This document shows positions 24,479-33,189 of a stretch of DNA of 64,000 nt, piece after piece (the first letter of the stretch is position 1; the number at the start of each line of letters is the position of its first letter). The stretch is taken from NCBI RefSeq assembly GCF_022698165.1, contig NZ_JALDAY010000008.1:372001-436000 (forward strand). Direction: 5' to 3'. Position numbers and translations under genes: made by a program. This stretch comes from Streptomyces cylindrosporus. GTDB taxonomy: Bacteria; Actinomycetota; Actinomycetes; Streptomycetales; Streptomycetaceae. The notes beneath the pieces are model-generated. The model saw only the letters and a list, made by a program, of their open reading frames with translations. It was not told the DNA's origin and ran no database searches.

Positions 24479-24528
24479 CCGGGGAATTGATCGGCAGCCC
24501 CCTTTCATCAGGGCGATCAACTCCCCGG
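24479..24528 (-). terminator. Terminator hairpin between the two NPP1 genes
   Basis: A 15-bp stem (CCGGGGAATTGATCG with CGATCAACTCCCCGG, one GU position) and a 20-base loop, immediately after the stop of the second NPP1 gene on the minus strand. Confidence 0.65.
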
Positions 24529-24537
24529 CCGGGGCGC

Positions 24538-25302
24538 TCAGGCGTACGGGTCGAAGGTGATCCCGCTCGGCAGGGCCTTGTTGAGGTGGTCGTCGAACTT
24601 GGAGTCCTGGAGCGGGAAGTTCGCGTCGCCCCAGTCCGAGGCGTTGAGGATGTCCCGCAGATTGGACGCCATGTTCTCCCAGGTGAGCAGGTTCTCCTGA
24701 TGCCAGGCGGCGTCGTCGTTCTCCGGGGTCTCGCCCCACTTGGCGAACCGGAAGTCGTGGGTGCTCAGGCCGTCCTTGTGGTAGACGACCTGCACGCGCT
24801 GGCTGACCATCGGCACATCGGCGACCGCCTCGGTCTCGAAGTCGCCGTGCTGGGAGGCGGACAGGTACGACGGGACGGAGTCGCCCTCCTTCACCCAGAC
24901 GACGATGCACTCCCAGTCGTGGCGGTGCCCGATGCCCGGGGAGGCCTCGTCCTTCTCGAAGTAGCTGGCGTAGATGGTGCCGCACCAGCCGTTGTTGCAC
25001 TTGGTGCGCGAATAGGTGTTGGCATGGTCGAGGTGCCCGTCGCGGCAGTCGCCGGTGACCGAGCCGGTCGGCTTCAGGCCGCCGTTGAGGGTGCCGCTCG
25101 GGTCGATGGCGGCGGCCGGGTAGCAGCTGTCCGTGTCGTAGTCGTACAGCGGCTCGAAGTTCTTCTCGTACGTGGTCGCGCTTTCCGGCAGGTTCTGCAG
25201 CACGCCCGCGGAGGCGGTGAACGGCAGGGCGACGACGAGTGCGGCGGCGCTGCCCGTGACGGCGGCGGCGCGGGCGAGGCGGAGGGTCCTGGTTCGGGAC
25301 AT
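24538..25302 (-). CDS. Secreted NPP1/NLP-family protein (copy 2)
   Basis: 254 residues from ATG (MSRTRTLRLARA) with GGAG upstream. Signal peptide ends near PFTASAG. The domain order is as in copy 1: YDYDTDSCYPAAAIDPSG, CRDGHLDHANTYS, NGWCGTIYASYFEKDEAS, GHRHDWE at 125-131, VQVVYHKDGLSTHDFRFAKWGE. It lacks the DPTG-SEC loop before the heptad that is present in copy 1, and has Cys instead of Ser just after it (ECIVVW). It ends FDPYA. An intergenic terminator separates the copies, so they are probably expressed independently and may have diverged in target. Confidence 0.93.
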   Translation of the reverse strand: MSRTRTLRLARAAAVTGSAAALVVALPFTASAGVLQNLPESATTYEKNFEPLYDYDTDSCYPAAAIDPSGTLNGGLKPTGSVTGDCRDGHLDHANTYSRTKCNNGWCGTIYASYFEKDEASPGIGHRHDWECIVVWVKEGDSVPSYLSASQHGDFETEAVADVPMVSQRVQVVYHKDGLSTHDFRFAKWGETPENDDAAWHQENLLTWENMASNLRDILNASDWGDANFPLQDSKFDDHLNKALPSGITFDPYA

Positions 25303-25503
25303 CGGGGGCTCCAGTCGAAGATCCACTCGACCCGGACATGACATCCGGGGCCGACCGGAGACTGGCAACCCGAGAGCTCGACGGAAAGGCTTTTCTACGA
25401 ACGCGGGGCGGCTTTTTACCCAATTGATCAGCTGGGGTTCACAGGAATGTGGCGTCAGACGCATACGAACGTCGTGAAAGCCACCACTGGGACGGAGGTG
25501 GGC

Positions 25504-28500
25504 GTGCCCGTGGGCCGACCCGAAAGACCTGTTGACCCCGAGGCCGGACCCGTCCAGCGCCTCGCCCATCAGCTGCGCGAGCTGCGCAGGGACGCCGGCG
25601 CGCCCTCGTACCGCACGATGGCGAAGACCGCCGGCTTCTCCGCGACCACGCTCTCCCAGGCCGCCGCCGGTGAGCGCTTGCCGTCCCTCGACGTGGTCCG
25701 CGGGTACGCGCGCGCGTGCGGCGCGGATCCCGAGGAGTGGGTGCCGCGCTGGAAGGAGGCGGAGGCCGAGGCGAGCGGCGCGGCCCGGCCCGACGAGGAC
25801 ACACCCGCGCCCTACCGGGGCCTCGCCCGCTTCGAGCCCGCCGACCGTGAGCTGTTCTTCGGCCGCGACGAACTGGTCGCCCAGTTGCGGGACCTGGTCT
25901 GCGACCACCGATTCGCGGTGCTGTTCGGCGCCTCCGGCAGCGGCAAGTCCTCCCTGCTGCGGGCCGGTCTCATCCCCGGCCTCCAGCACGAGATCGCCGC
26001 CCGGGGCCGCCCGGCGGTGCTGCGGGTGCTCACCCCGGGCGACCGGCCCGCGAGCACGTACGGGCATCTGCTCGCGCCTGCCGAGGGCGAGCCGGAGGCC
26101 TGGGTGGTGGTCGACCAGTTCGAGGAGGCCTTCACGCTGTGCCGGGACCGCGCCGAGCGGGCCCGCTTCATCGACCTGCTGCTCGCCGCCCGCGCCCCGG
26201 ACAGCAGGCTGCGCGTGCTCATCGCCGTACGCGCCGACTTCTACGCCCGCTGCGGCGAGCACCGGGGCCTCGCCGACGCCCTGCGCGGCGCGGGCCTGCT
26301 GGTCGGTCCGATGAACGCCGACGAACTGCGCGAGGCGGTGATCAGACCCGCGCAGGCCGTCGGCCACCTGGTCGAGCGCGAGCTGACCGCGACGATCGTC
26401 GAGGAGGTCCTCGACCAGCCCGGCGCGCTGCCGATGCTCTCGCACGCCCTGCTGGAGACCTGGCGCCGGCGCAAGGGCCGGATGCTGACACTGGCCGCGT
26501 ACGAGGCGGCGGGCGGGGTGCGCGGCGCGATCGCGGCCACGGCGGAGGAGGTGTACGGGCAGCTGACCGAGGCCCGGCGGCGGGCCGCCCGGCAGCTGCT
26601 GCTGCGCATGGTCCAGCCCGGCCGCGGCACTCCCGACACCCGCCGCCCCCTCACCCGCGCCGAACTGGCGGAGTGGGCCGACCCCGACGTACCGCCCGCC
26701 GTGGAGCGGCTGGCCGCGGCCCGGCTGCTGACCGTCGACGAGGAGGGCGTCCACCTCGCCCACGAGGCCCTGATCAGCTGCTGGCCCCGGCTGCACGGCT
26801 GGATCGAGCAGGACCGCGAACGGCTGCGCCACCACCGCGCGCTGACCGAGGCCGCCCGCACCTGGCTGGAGCACGACCGCGACCCCGGCGCCCTGTACCG
26901 GGGCACCCGCCTGGCCCGCGCCGAGGAGCTCTTCCCCGACCACACCACCGACACCGCGCTCACCGCGACCGAGCGGTCCTTCCTCACCGCCGCCGTCGAG
27001 GTCCGCGAGGCCGAGCGCCGGGCCGCCGCCCGCGCCGCCCGCCGCCACCGTGTCCTCACCGCCTCCCTCTCCGCCGTCCTCGCCGTCGCCCTGCTCACCG
27101 GCTTCGCCGTCTGGCGCGAGTACGACGACAACCAGACCCAGCGCACCCAGAACGCGGCCCGCCGGGTCGCCGACGTCGCCGACGCCCTCCGTACGACCGA
27201 CCCGCGCACCGCGCTCCTGCTCGGCGCCGCCGCCTGGCGCGTCGCCCAGCTCCCGGAAACCCGCCGCGCCCTGCTCGGCTCCCTCGCCCAGTCCGAGACG
27301 GACACCTACACCGACCCCGTTCCCGGCGACGAGGCCCGGCGCCGGCTCGCCGACACCGGTCGCGTCCTGCTCGGCGCCGACGGCCGCGACTGGCGCACCT
27401 GGAACGTCACCACCCACCGCCCGATCGCCTCCGGCAAGGTGCCCCGGGGCACGGTCACCGACGCCGGCCCGGACGCGCGCGTGCTCGCCGTGACCCAGGG
27501 CGACGGCATACGGCTGTGGAACACCGCCACCGGCCACTGGACCGGCGGGAACGCCCCGCTGCACGACGTCGGCGACCTCCGCTTCAGCGGCGACGGCCGC
27601 GCCGTCCTCGCCACCGAGGGCGCCGACGTGCGGCTGCGCTCGGTCGCCGACGGCCGGGTGCTGTTCGACACGAAGGCTCCGGGCGCGGGCATCATCGAGG
27701 TGAGCCGGGACGGAAGGCTCGCGGCCCTCTGCCCCTCCGGCGGGACCCCACAACTGTGGGACACGTCCGCCGACCGCGCCCTGCCCGGCGCCTGGCAGCG
27801 CGACCGCGTCTGCGACGGGGACACCGCGTTCCTCGCGCTAGGCGCCCGCCGCCTGGCCGCCGCCACCGGCACCGGAGTCCGCGTCTGGGACACCACCACG
27901 GGCCACAAGCTCGCCGACCTCTACGACCCCGGCGTCCTCTACGCCTCCGTCAGCCCGGACGGCGCCTTCATCGCGACCGCCGACCGCTCCGAAGTCCGGG
28001 TCTGGCGGCTCGCCTCCTCCGGCGCCCCCGTCTTCCGGCACGAACTCAACAACCAGAACCTGTACGGCGGTCTCGTCTGGGACCGCGACGGCCGCACCCT
28101 GCGCTACCTGGAGGGCGGCACGGTCCACACCCTCGACCTCGGGCCGGCCGTGACCCGCTCCTGGCGCGCGACCCCGCTCGCCGAGGTACGCCTCAGCCCC
28201 GACGGCCGCACCTACGCCACCGCCGAACGCACCGGCGACCACTACACCTTCCGCCTCCGCTCCACCGCCGACGGCCGCGTCCTGCACACCTTCCCCCCGC
28301 TCCCGGTCCCCGTCTCCGCCGACCCGACCCTGCCCGTCGTCCCCGCGGACACCCTGCCGCTCGCCGTGTTCAGCTCGGACGGCACGCGTTTCGCGTACGG
28401 CGTCTCGGCGCCCGGCCGGGAGGTGCGGGAGCAGCCGGTCGCGCTCTGGGACCTGCGGCACCGGCGCGCCCTGCCGCCGCTGGACCTGCCGGGCGGCGCG

Positions 28501-29217
28501 CTGATCGACGTGGGCCTGGGCAGGGACGGCCGCAGCCTGTACGCGGTCCGCTCGGCCTACGTCGGTTCGTTGAGCGACGAGGTGTGGGACGTGACCCGCC
28601 GCCACCGAACGGCTGTGCTGACCGGCGTATCCGGCACCCACTTCGCCGTCAGCCCCGACGCCGGGCTGCTGGTCGGCGAGGGCCGGGTCGCACGGCTGCC
28701 CTCGGGGCGAGCAGCCGGTCACGATCTGGTCCAGGGCGACCAGATCGGCGCGCTGGGCTTCACGGCCGACGGCTCCCTGCTGGCGGCGGGCGACCAGACG
28801 GGCCGGGTCGCGCTGTGGGACGGAGCCCTGAAACACCGCGAGGGCATCCTGCGCAACACCTTCCCGAGCCCGCTCGGCACGACCCCCGAGGGCGTGACGG
28901 CCCTCGCCTTCAGCCCCGACGGCCGCACCCTCGCCGTCGGCGGCAACGCGGGCAGCCTCCAGCTCTGGGACGTCGCCACCCAACAGCCCCTCGGCAGCCC
29001 CCTGACCACCCCGGGCGAACAGCTCGACTCCCTCGCCTTCGGCACGGACGGCAAGACGCTGTACGCGTCCGGCGTGAACGTCCCGCTCCAGCGGTACGAC
29101 GTCGATCCGGCGCGGGCGGTGGAGAAGGTGTGCGCGCGGGCGGGCGGCTCGGGGCTGACGCGGGCGCAGTGGCGGACGTATGTGCCGGAGGCGGGGTATC
29201 GGAGGGTGTGCGGCTGA
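25504..29217 (+). CDS. XRE-STAND NTPase-WD40 signalling protein
   Basis: About 1,237 residues from a GTG preceded by GGAGG; an ATG at 25447 would add 19. Order: XRE-type HTH (MAKTAGFSATTLSQAAAGERLPS), a novel-STAND (nSTAND1) NTPase with P-loop FGASGSGKSSLLRAG (about 140) and Walker B VVVDQFEEAF (about 201), a winged-helix/arm region (LAHEALISCWPRL), a membrane helix (LTASLSAVLAVALLTGFAVW, about 516), then an approximately 700-residue WD40-type propeller region (repeats such as FSPDGRTLAVGG, LQLWDVAT, VRVWDTTTG). STAND proteins are signal-triggered switches; the propeller probably senses and the NTPase drives assembly. The HTH end may recruit an effector rather than bind DNA. It stands alone, so the partner is unknown. 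Confidence 0.88.
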   Translation: MPVGRPERPVDPEAGPVQRLAHQLRELRRDAGAPSYRTMAKTAGFSATTLSQAAAGERLPSLDVVRGYARACGADPEEWVPRWKEAEAEASGAARPDEDTPAPYRGLARFEPADRELFFGRDELVAQLRDLVCDHRFAVLFGASGSGKSSLLRAGLIPGLQHEIAARGRPAVLRVLTPGDRPASTYGHLLAPAEGEPEAWVVVDQFEEAFTLCRDRAERARFIDLLLAARAPDSRLRVLIAVRADFYARCGEHRGLADALRGAGLLVGPMNADELREAVIRPAQAVGHLVERELTATIVEEVLDQPGALPMLSHALLETWRRRKGRMLTLAAYEAAGGVRGAIAATAEEVYGQLTEARRRAARQLLLRMVQPGRGTPDTRRPLTRAELAEWADPDVPPAVERLAAARLLTVDEEGVHLAHEALISCWPRLHGWIEQDRERLRHHRALTEAARTWLEHDRDPGALYRGTRLARAEELFPDHTTDTALTATERSFLTAAVEVREAERRAAARAARRHRVLTASLSAVLAVALLTGFAVWREYDDNQTQRTQNAARRVADVADALRTTDPRTALLLGAAAWRVAQLPETRRALLGSLAQSETDTYTDPVPGDEARRRLADTGRVLLGADGRDWRTWNVTTHRPIASGKVPRGTVTDAGPDARVLAVTQGDGIRLWNTATGHWTGGNAPLHDVGDLRFSGDGRAVLATEGADVRLRSVADGRVLFDTKAPGAGIIEVSRDGRLAALCPSGGTPQLWDTSADRALPGAWQRDRVCDGDTAFLALGARRLAAATGTGVRVWDTTTGHKLADLYDPGVLYASVSPDGAFIATADRSEVRVWRLASSGAPVFRHELNNQNLYGGLVWDRDGRTLRYLEGGTVHTLDLGPAVTRSWRATPLAEVRLSPDGRTYATAERTGDHYTFRLRSTADGRVLHTFPPLPVPVSADPTLPVVPADTLPLAVFSSDGTRFAYGVSAPGREVREQPVALWDLRHRRALPPLDLPGGALIDVGLGRDGRSLYAVRSAYVGSLSDEVWDVTRRHRTAVLTGVSGTHFAVSPDAGLLVGEGRVARLPSGRAAGHDLVQGDQIGALGFTADGSLLAAGDQTGRVALWDGALKHREGILRNTFPSPLGTTPEGVTALAFSPDGRTLAVGGNAGSLQLWDVATQQPLGSPLTTPGEQLDSLAFGTDGKTLYASGVNVPLQRYDVDPARAVEKVCARAGGSGLTRAQWRTYVPEAGYRRVCG

Positions 29218-29268
29218 CTTCCATGATTCACGCCACCTGAGCGGAGTCGCTCGGTTACTCTCGGCTAC

Positions 29269-30117
29269 ATGGCCAACATTCGCGAACTCGACCCGAGCGC
29301 CTCCCCGTTGGACTACTTCGGATACGAACTGCGCAGGAAACGCGAGGAAGCGGGGCTGAGACTGAACGACCTCGGTTCCGCCATCTTCTGCACGGGGTCC
29401 CTGATCGGCCAGATCGAGACGGCGAAGAAGGTGCCGACCCGGGAGTTCGCCGAGCGGGTCGACGCGGCGCTGATGACGGACGGCGGCTTCTCGCGGCTGG
29501 TGGGGCTGGTGTTGAGGAGCCAGTTGCCGAGCTGGTTCCAGCCGTACGCGGAGTTGGAGGCGAAGGCGACGTACATCTCCACGTACCAGGCGCAGGTCGT
29601 GTACGGGCTGCTTCAGACGGAGGCGTATGCACGCGCCCTGCTGGCAACCGGCGTCACGGACAAGCTCGATGAGATGGTCGCCGCGCGGATGGAGCGCCAG
29701 CGCATCCTGGCGCGTGAACAACCGCCGCTGACCTGGATCGTCCTCGACGAGGCGGCCATCCGTCGGCCCATCGGGGGCCACGAGGTCATGCGGGAGCAAC
29801 TCGCCCACCTGGCGGGCTTCCTCGATCACAAGTGGGTACGCATCCAGGTGCTCCCGTTCGCCGTCGGTCAACACGCCAGCCTGGCAGGCTCGTTCAACAC
29901 CCTGCGCTTCGACGACCACCCGGATCTGGTGTACACCGAGGACCTGATCTCGGGGCACATGACTGCCAACCCGGACACCGTCCGGGAAGCTGCCCTTCGT
30001 TACGCTCACTTGCAGGCCTCCGCCCTCTCCGTGGAGGATTCGGCGGCACTGATCACCCGCGTGATGGAGGAGCACTATGGGCATACACCTGGACCTGACG
30101 AACGCGCGGTGGCGTAA
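29269..30117 (+). CDS. XRE-family regulator with DUF5753 domain
   Basis: 282 residues. N-terminal HTH (LRRKREEAGLRLNDLGSAIFCTGSLIGQIETAKKVPT) followed by the DUF5753 domain typical of Streptomyces (PSWFQPYAELEAKATYISTYQAQVVYGLLQTEAYARALL, WIVLDEAAIRRPIGG, VQVLPFAVGQHASLAGSFNTLRF). The gene overlaps the following DUF397 gene by 41 bases. Such pairs occur dozens of times per Streptomyces genome, include whiJ-type developmental loci, and behave as a regulator with a small antagonist. The specific target is unknown. Confidence 0.93.
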   Translation: MANIRELDPSASPLDYFGYELRRKREEAGLRLNDLGSAIFCTGSLIGQIETAKKVPTREFAERVDAALMTDGGFSRLVGLVLRSQLPSWFQPYAELEAKATYISTYQAQVVYGLLQTEAYARALLATGVTDKLDEMVAARMERQRILAREQPPLTWIVLDEAAIRRPIGGHEVMREQLAHLAGFLDHKWVRIQVLPFAVGQHASLAGSFNTLRFDDHPDLVYTEDLISGHMTANPDTVREAALRYAHLQASALSVEDSAALITRVMEEHYGHTPGPDERAVA

Positions 30118-30274
30118 GTCCTCCTACAGCGGCAACACCGGCGGTGATTGCGTCGAGGTCGCCCACCTCGAACCCGGCATCGCCGTCCGCGACTCCAAGA
30201 ACCCCGCCCACGGCACCCTCGCCCTCTCGCCGGAGGCGTTCGCGGTGTTCGTCGGCTACGTCTCGGCCCGGTAG
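30077..30274 (+). CDS. DUF397 small protein, partner of the XRE regulator
   Basis: 65 residues with the full DUF397 pattern: WRKSSYSGNTGGDCVEVA, then VAVRDSK-like IAVRDSKNPAHGTLALSPEAFAVFV. It starts inside the 3' end of the XRE gene in another frame, so translation is probably coupled. DUF397 proteins are thought to modulate the paired XRE protein. Confidence 0.93.
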   Translation: MGIHLDLTNARWRKSSYSGNTGGDCVEVAHLEPGIAVRDSKNPAHGTLALSPEAFAVFVGYVSAR

Positions 30275-30298
30275 CGCGTCACGCCGGGCGATGGGGCC

Positions 30299-30445
30299 TG
30301 GGAGGCCTGGGCGATCGAGGTCAGCGGTGTGCCCGGCACGGGGCATGTCGAGCCGGACATGGTGATTGCCCCGAAGGGCTCTTTCGACGATCAGGAGGAG
30401 TGGCACGACCCGACAGGTGTCCTGCTCGTCGCCGAGGTCACCCTC
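30299..30445 (+). pseudogene. Uma2-family endonuclease fragment
   Basis: Reading W-E-A-W-A-I-E-V then GHVEPDMVIAPKGSFDDQEEWHDPTGVLLVAEVT gives the central strand region of the Uma2 (PD-(D/E)xK-like) family, including PD and EV. The N-terminal half and everything after EVT are absent, and the frame continues into unrelated Pro/Arg-rich sequence. It is a remnant without a start. It directly follows the DUF397 gene; the Uma2 family often neighbours such XRE/DUF397 genes. Confidence 0.65.
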
Positions 30446-30599
30446 AGCCCCCGTGGCCGGCCTGCTGCACCTGGCCGGGCGGTGGTGTCGCGTCCGCTGC
30501 CCTTGCCGGGCCGGCGTTCGCGGCCAGAACCAGGGCCGCCACTGCGATGATGGCTGCGCCGAGACCTCGGGCGTAACGCTCGGAGATGTGTCGGAGCAC
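30444..30599 (-). CDS. Small exported peptide, candidate signal partner of TPR regulator
   Basis: 51 residues, GTG start with GAGAGG upstream. Sequence features are a basic N-terminus (VLRHISERYARG), a hydrophobic helix (AAIIAVAALVLAANAG), a likely cleavage site after ARAAD-like sequence, and a short C-terminal tail, TPPPGQVQQAGHGG. It is divergent from an HTH-TPR regulator with an inverted repeat between them. That is the arrangement of peptide-regulated RRNPP-type systems, where a secreted propeptide is processed, re-imported and bound by the TPR domain. The gene is short and unannotated families cannot be excluded, so its reality rests on start, RBS, signal-like core and location. Confidence 0.5.
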   Translation of the reverse strand: MLRHISERYARGLGAAIIAVAALVLAANAGPARAADATPPPGQVQQAGHGG

Positions 30600-30633
30600 G
30601 GCAACCTCTCAACAGCGTTTCAACAGAGATGTA

Positions 30634-30659
30634 TTAAGCGCACTTAAGACGCCGCTTAA
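30634..30659. promoter_or_regulatory. Inverted repeat in the divergent promoter region
   Basis: TTAAGCG and CGCTTAA form perfect 7-bp arms around a 12-base centre that itself contains the palindrome CTTAAG. This AT-rich island lies 35 bases from the small peptide start and 50 bases from the regulator start, a natural operator for autoregulation by the XRE protein and close to where -10 sequences would fall. Confidence 0.5.
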
Positions 30660-30708
30660 CCTAGAGGTCCGTGAGGGGCAACGGCAAGAGGGCCAGGGGG
30701 AGTTGGCG

Positions 30709-32052
30709 ATGTCGGACCGTGATGATCCGGTGACGATCGGGAGAAGGGTCCAGCAGCTGCGCGGGGAACGCGGGTTGACCCAGCGGCAGCTGGCCGAGCC
30801 CGCCTACACGCCCGCCTACATCTCCACCCTCGAGGCCGGCCGGGTCCGCCCCTCCGAAGAGGCCCTGCGGCACATCGCCGAGCGGCTCGGGGTCGAGTAC
30901 GAGGAGCTGGTCACCGGACGTCCGGCCCGCCTCGCCACCGACCTGCGGCTCGGGCTGACCGGCGCGCAGCGCACGCTCGCCGCCGGGGAGGCCGAACGCG
31001 CCGCCGAGCAGTACGCCGCACTGCTCGCCGAGGCCGAGCTGCACGAACTCGCCGACGTCGAGGCCGCCGCGCTGCTCGGGCTCGGCGAGTGCGCCATCGA
31101 CACCGGTGAACTGGGCGCCGCCCGCACGTACTTCGAGCGCTCCGAGCAGACCCTCGCCGACGCCCCGCTGCCCGCCCGCGTCCCGGCCCTGCGCGGCCGT
31201 GCCGTCTCCCACTACCTCGCCGGTGAACTCCGTTACGCCGTCTACCTGTTGGAGTCCGCCCTCGATGAGCTCAATCGTGGGGGGCTGCACGACCCGGACG
31301 CCCTGCTGCTCCTGTACGCCAGCATCATCGGGCCCTACATGGACATGGGCGCGCACGCCCGCGCCGCCCAGGCCGCCGAGTTCGCCCTCGCCCTCGCGCC
31401 GCAGTCCGCCGACCCCGCCCTGGTCGCCCGTATGCACCGCTCGGTCGCCCGCACGCTGCTCGCCGAGGGCCGGATCGCCGAGGCCGACGCCTCCCTCGCC
31501 AAGGCCGCCGAGCTGTACCGGTCGCTGCAACTGCGCACCGAGCTCGCCAACTGCCACTGGATGCGCGGGTACGTGTGCGCGCAGAACGGCGAACTGGAGC
31601 GCGCCGAGGACGAGTTGAGGCTGGCGCTGAAGATGCTCGCCGAGGGGCGCGCGGCACTGTACGGCAGCCAGGCCGCGGTCGAGCTCGCCGACGTGCTGCA
31701 CCGGCGCGGCAAGTCCGGGGAGGCTGCGGAGCTGCTCCGCGACACGCTCAGCGACCTCAGCCCGGAACGCGGCGCCCTGCACTCCGCCGCCGCCCACCGC
31801 CTCCTGGGCATCATCGCCGAGGACGCCCGCGACACGGAGACGGCCGAGGAGCACTACGTCCGCGCGCTGAGCCTCCTGGAACGCGCGGGCGCGGCAGGTG
31901 ACCTGGCCGACCTGTGCCGCCTCCTGGGCGACCTGCTGCGCCGCACGGGCAGGGTGGAGGCCGCACTGGACGCCTACCGGACCGGCCTCGGCCACCGGAC
32001 AGCCCCGGGCACCACCACCCTGGGCCCGGCCCCGGCCCAGCCACCGCTGTGA
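30709..32052 (+). CDS. XRE HTH-TPR regulator (RRNPP-like architecture)
   Basis: 447 residues from ATG with AGGGGGAG upstream. The HTH is residues of about 10-65 (IGRRVQQLRGERGLTQRQLAEPAYTPAYISTLEAGRVRPS). The remaining approximately 370 residues are nine or so TPR-like helical pairs (for example AEQYAALLAEAELHELADVEAAALLGLGECAIDTGELGAARTYFERSE and ALKMLAEGRAALYGSQAAVELADVLHRRGKSGEAAELL). HTH plus long TPR is the layout of Rap/PlcR/AimR-type peptide-responsive regulators; the 51-residue exported peptide divergent from it would be the ligand source. In Streptomyces this family is conserved but its ligand is not established to my knowledge. Confidence 0.88.
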   Translation: MSDRDDPVTIGRRVQQLRGERGLTQRQLAEPAYTPAYISTLEAGRVRPSEEALRHIAERLGVEYEELVTGRPARLATDLRLGLTGAQRTLAAGEAERAAEQYAALLAEAELHELADVEAAALLGLGECAIDTGELGAARTYFERSEQTLADAPLPARVPALRGRAVSHYLAGELRYAVYLLESALDELNRGGLHDPDALLLLYASIIGPYMDMGAHARAAQAAEFALALAPQSADPALVARMHRSVARTLLAEGRIAEADASLAKAAELYRSLQLRTELANCHWMRGYVCAQNGELERAEDELRLALKMLAEGRAALYGSQAAVELADVLHRRGKSGEAAELLRDTLSDLSPERGALHSAAAHRLLGIIAEDARDTETAEEHYVRALSLLERAGAAGDLADLCRLLGDLLRRTGRVEAALDAYRTGLGHRTAPGTTTLGPAPAQPPL

Positions 32053-32184
32053 GGTCCCGGGCGCGGGGGTGCCCCAGGGGGTGAGCCTGTTCGCACAGGC
32101 TCCTCTGTGGTCATTCCCGGGCCCCGCACAGCCGCCGCCGGTTAGCCTTCGCCGGTACGTGGACAGGACGACCGGGACGGGCTC

Positions 32185-33189
32185 GTGGAAGATCGACGGA
32201 CGGTGGCCGACGGGCTGCGGCTCCTGGTGCGTGCGCTCGTCTACTCCGTTCTCGGCGGCTCCGCGCTGATCGCCATCGCGACCGTCGTCTCCGTCCTCGG
32301 GCCGATGCTCGCGCTCGACCTCTACACCCCGCCGGTCGCCGCCTGGTGGACCGTGTTCACCGCGATCGCCGTGCAGGGGGTTCCCTTCCTGCTGCTGGGT
32401 ACGGTCGTGTCCGCGGCCATCGGCGCCTTCGTACCGGAACGCGTCTTCAGCCGCCTCCTCCCCCGCAACCCCGCCCTCGCCGTCCCCGTCGCCGGCGCCG
32501 CCGGTGTCGTGCTCCCCGGCTGCGAGTGCGCCTCCGTGCCCGTCGCCGGGAGCCTGATGCGGCGCGGGGTCGCCCCGGCCGCCGCCCTCGCCTTCCTCCT
32601 CTCCGCGCCCGCCGTCAACCCGGTCGTGCTGGTGGCCACGTCCATCGCCTTCCCCGGCCGGCCCAGCATGGTCCTCGGCCGACTCGTCGCCTCCCTCGCG
32701 ACCGCCGTCGTGATGGGCTGGCTGTGGGCGAGGTTCGGCCGGGACGACTGGCTGCGGCCCCCGCGGCGGCACGCCCCGGCCACCGCCTCCGGCCTGCGCG
32801 CCTTCGGCGCCGGGCTCCAGCACGACTTCCTGCACGCCGGCGGCTTCCTGGTGCTCGGCGCCGCCGCCGCGGCCACCTTCAACCTCGTCGTCCCCCGCTC
32901 CGTCCTGGACGTCTTCACCGGCTCCGCCTGGCTGTCGGTCCTGCTCCTGGCCGTCCTCGCGGTCGTCCTGTGCGTGTGCAGCGAGGCGGACGCCTTCGTC
33001 GCGGCCTCCCTCAGCGGCTTCCCGCCCACCGCCCGGCTGGCGTTCATGGTGGTGGGCCCGATGGTCGACCTGAAGCTGATCGCCCTCCAGACCGGCACCT
33101 TCGGCCGCGCCTTCGCCGTACGCTTCTCGACCGCGACGTGGGCGGTGGCCGTCACGAGCAGCGTGCTCGTCGGGTGGTGGCTGTGGTGA
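32185..33189 (+). CDS. Permease, DUF318/YraQ family
   Basis: 334 residues, about eight membrane helices. Characteristic motif GVVLPGCECASVPVAGSLMRRGVAPAAALAFLLSAPAVNPVVL, with Cys-x-Cys, repeated more weakly in the second half as VCSEADAFVAASLSG and VVGPMVDLKLI. These duplicated permeases are predicted metal or small-solute exporters; the Cys pairs suggest thiophilic metals. The stop overlaps the next gene start (GTGA), and the pair with a TIGR03943 protein is a widely conserved two-gene unit, so they work together at the membrane. Confidence 0.9.
   Translation: MEDRRTVADGLRLLVRALVYSVLGGSALIAIATVVSVLGPMLALDLYTPPVAAWWTVFTAIAVQGVPFLLLGTVVSAAIGAFVPERVFSRLLPRNPALAVPVAGAAGVVLPGCECASVPVAGSLMRRGVAPAAALAFLLSAPAVNPVVLVATSIAFPGRPSMVLGRLVASLATAVVMGWLWARFGRDDWLRPPRRHAPATASGLRAFGAGLQHDFLHAGGFLVLGAAAAATFNLVVPRSVLDVFTGSAWLSVLLLAVLAVVLCVCSEADAFVAASLSGFPPTARLAFMVVGPMVDLKLIALQTGTFGRAFAVRFSTATWAVAVTSSVLVGWWLW

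Noticed and set aside
30053..30604. A 183-codon minus-strand frame over DUF397 and the Uma2 remnant
   Set aside because: It is antisense to DUF397 and out of frame with the better-supported 51-residue peptide.
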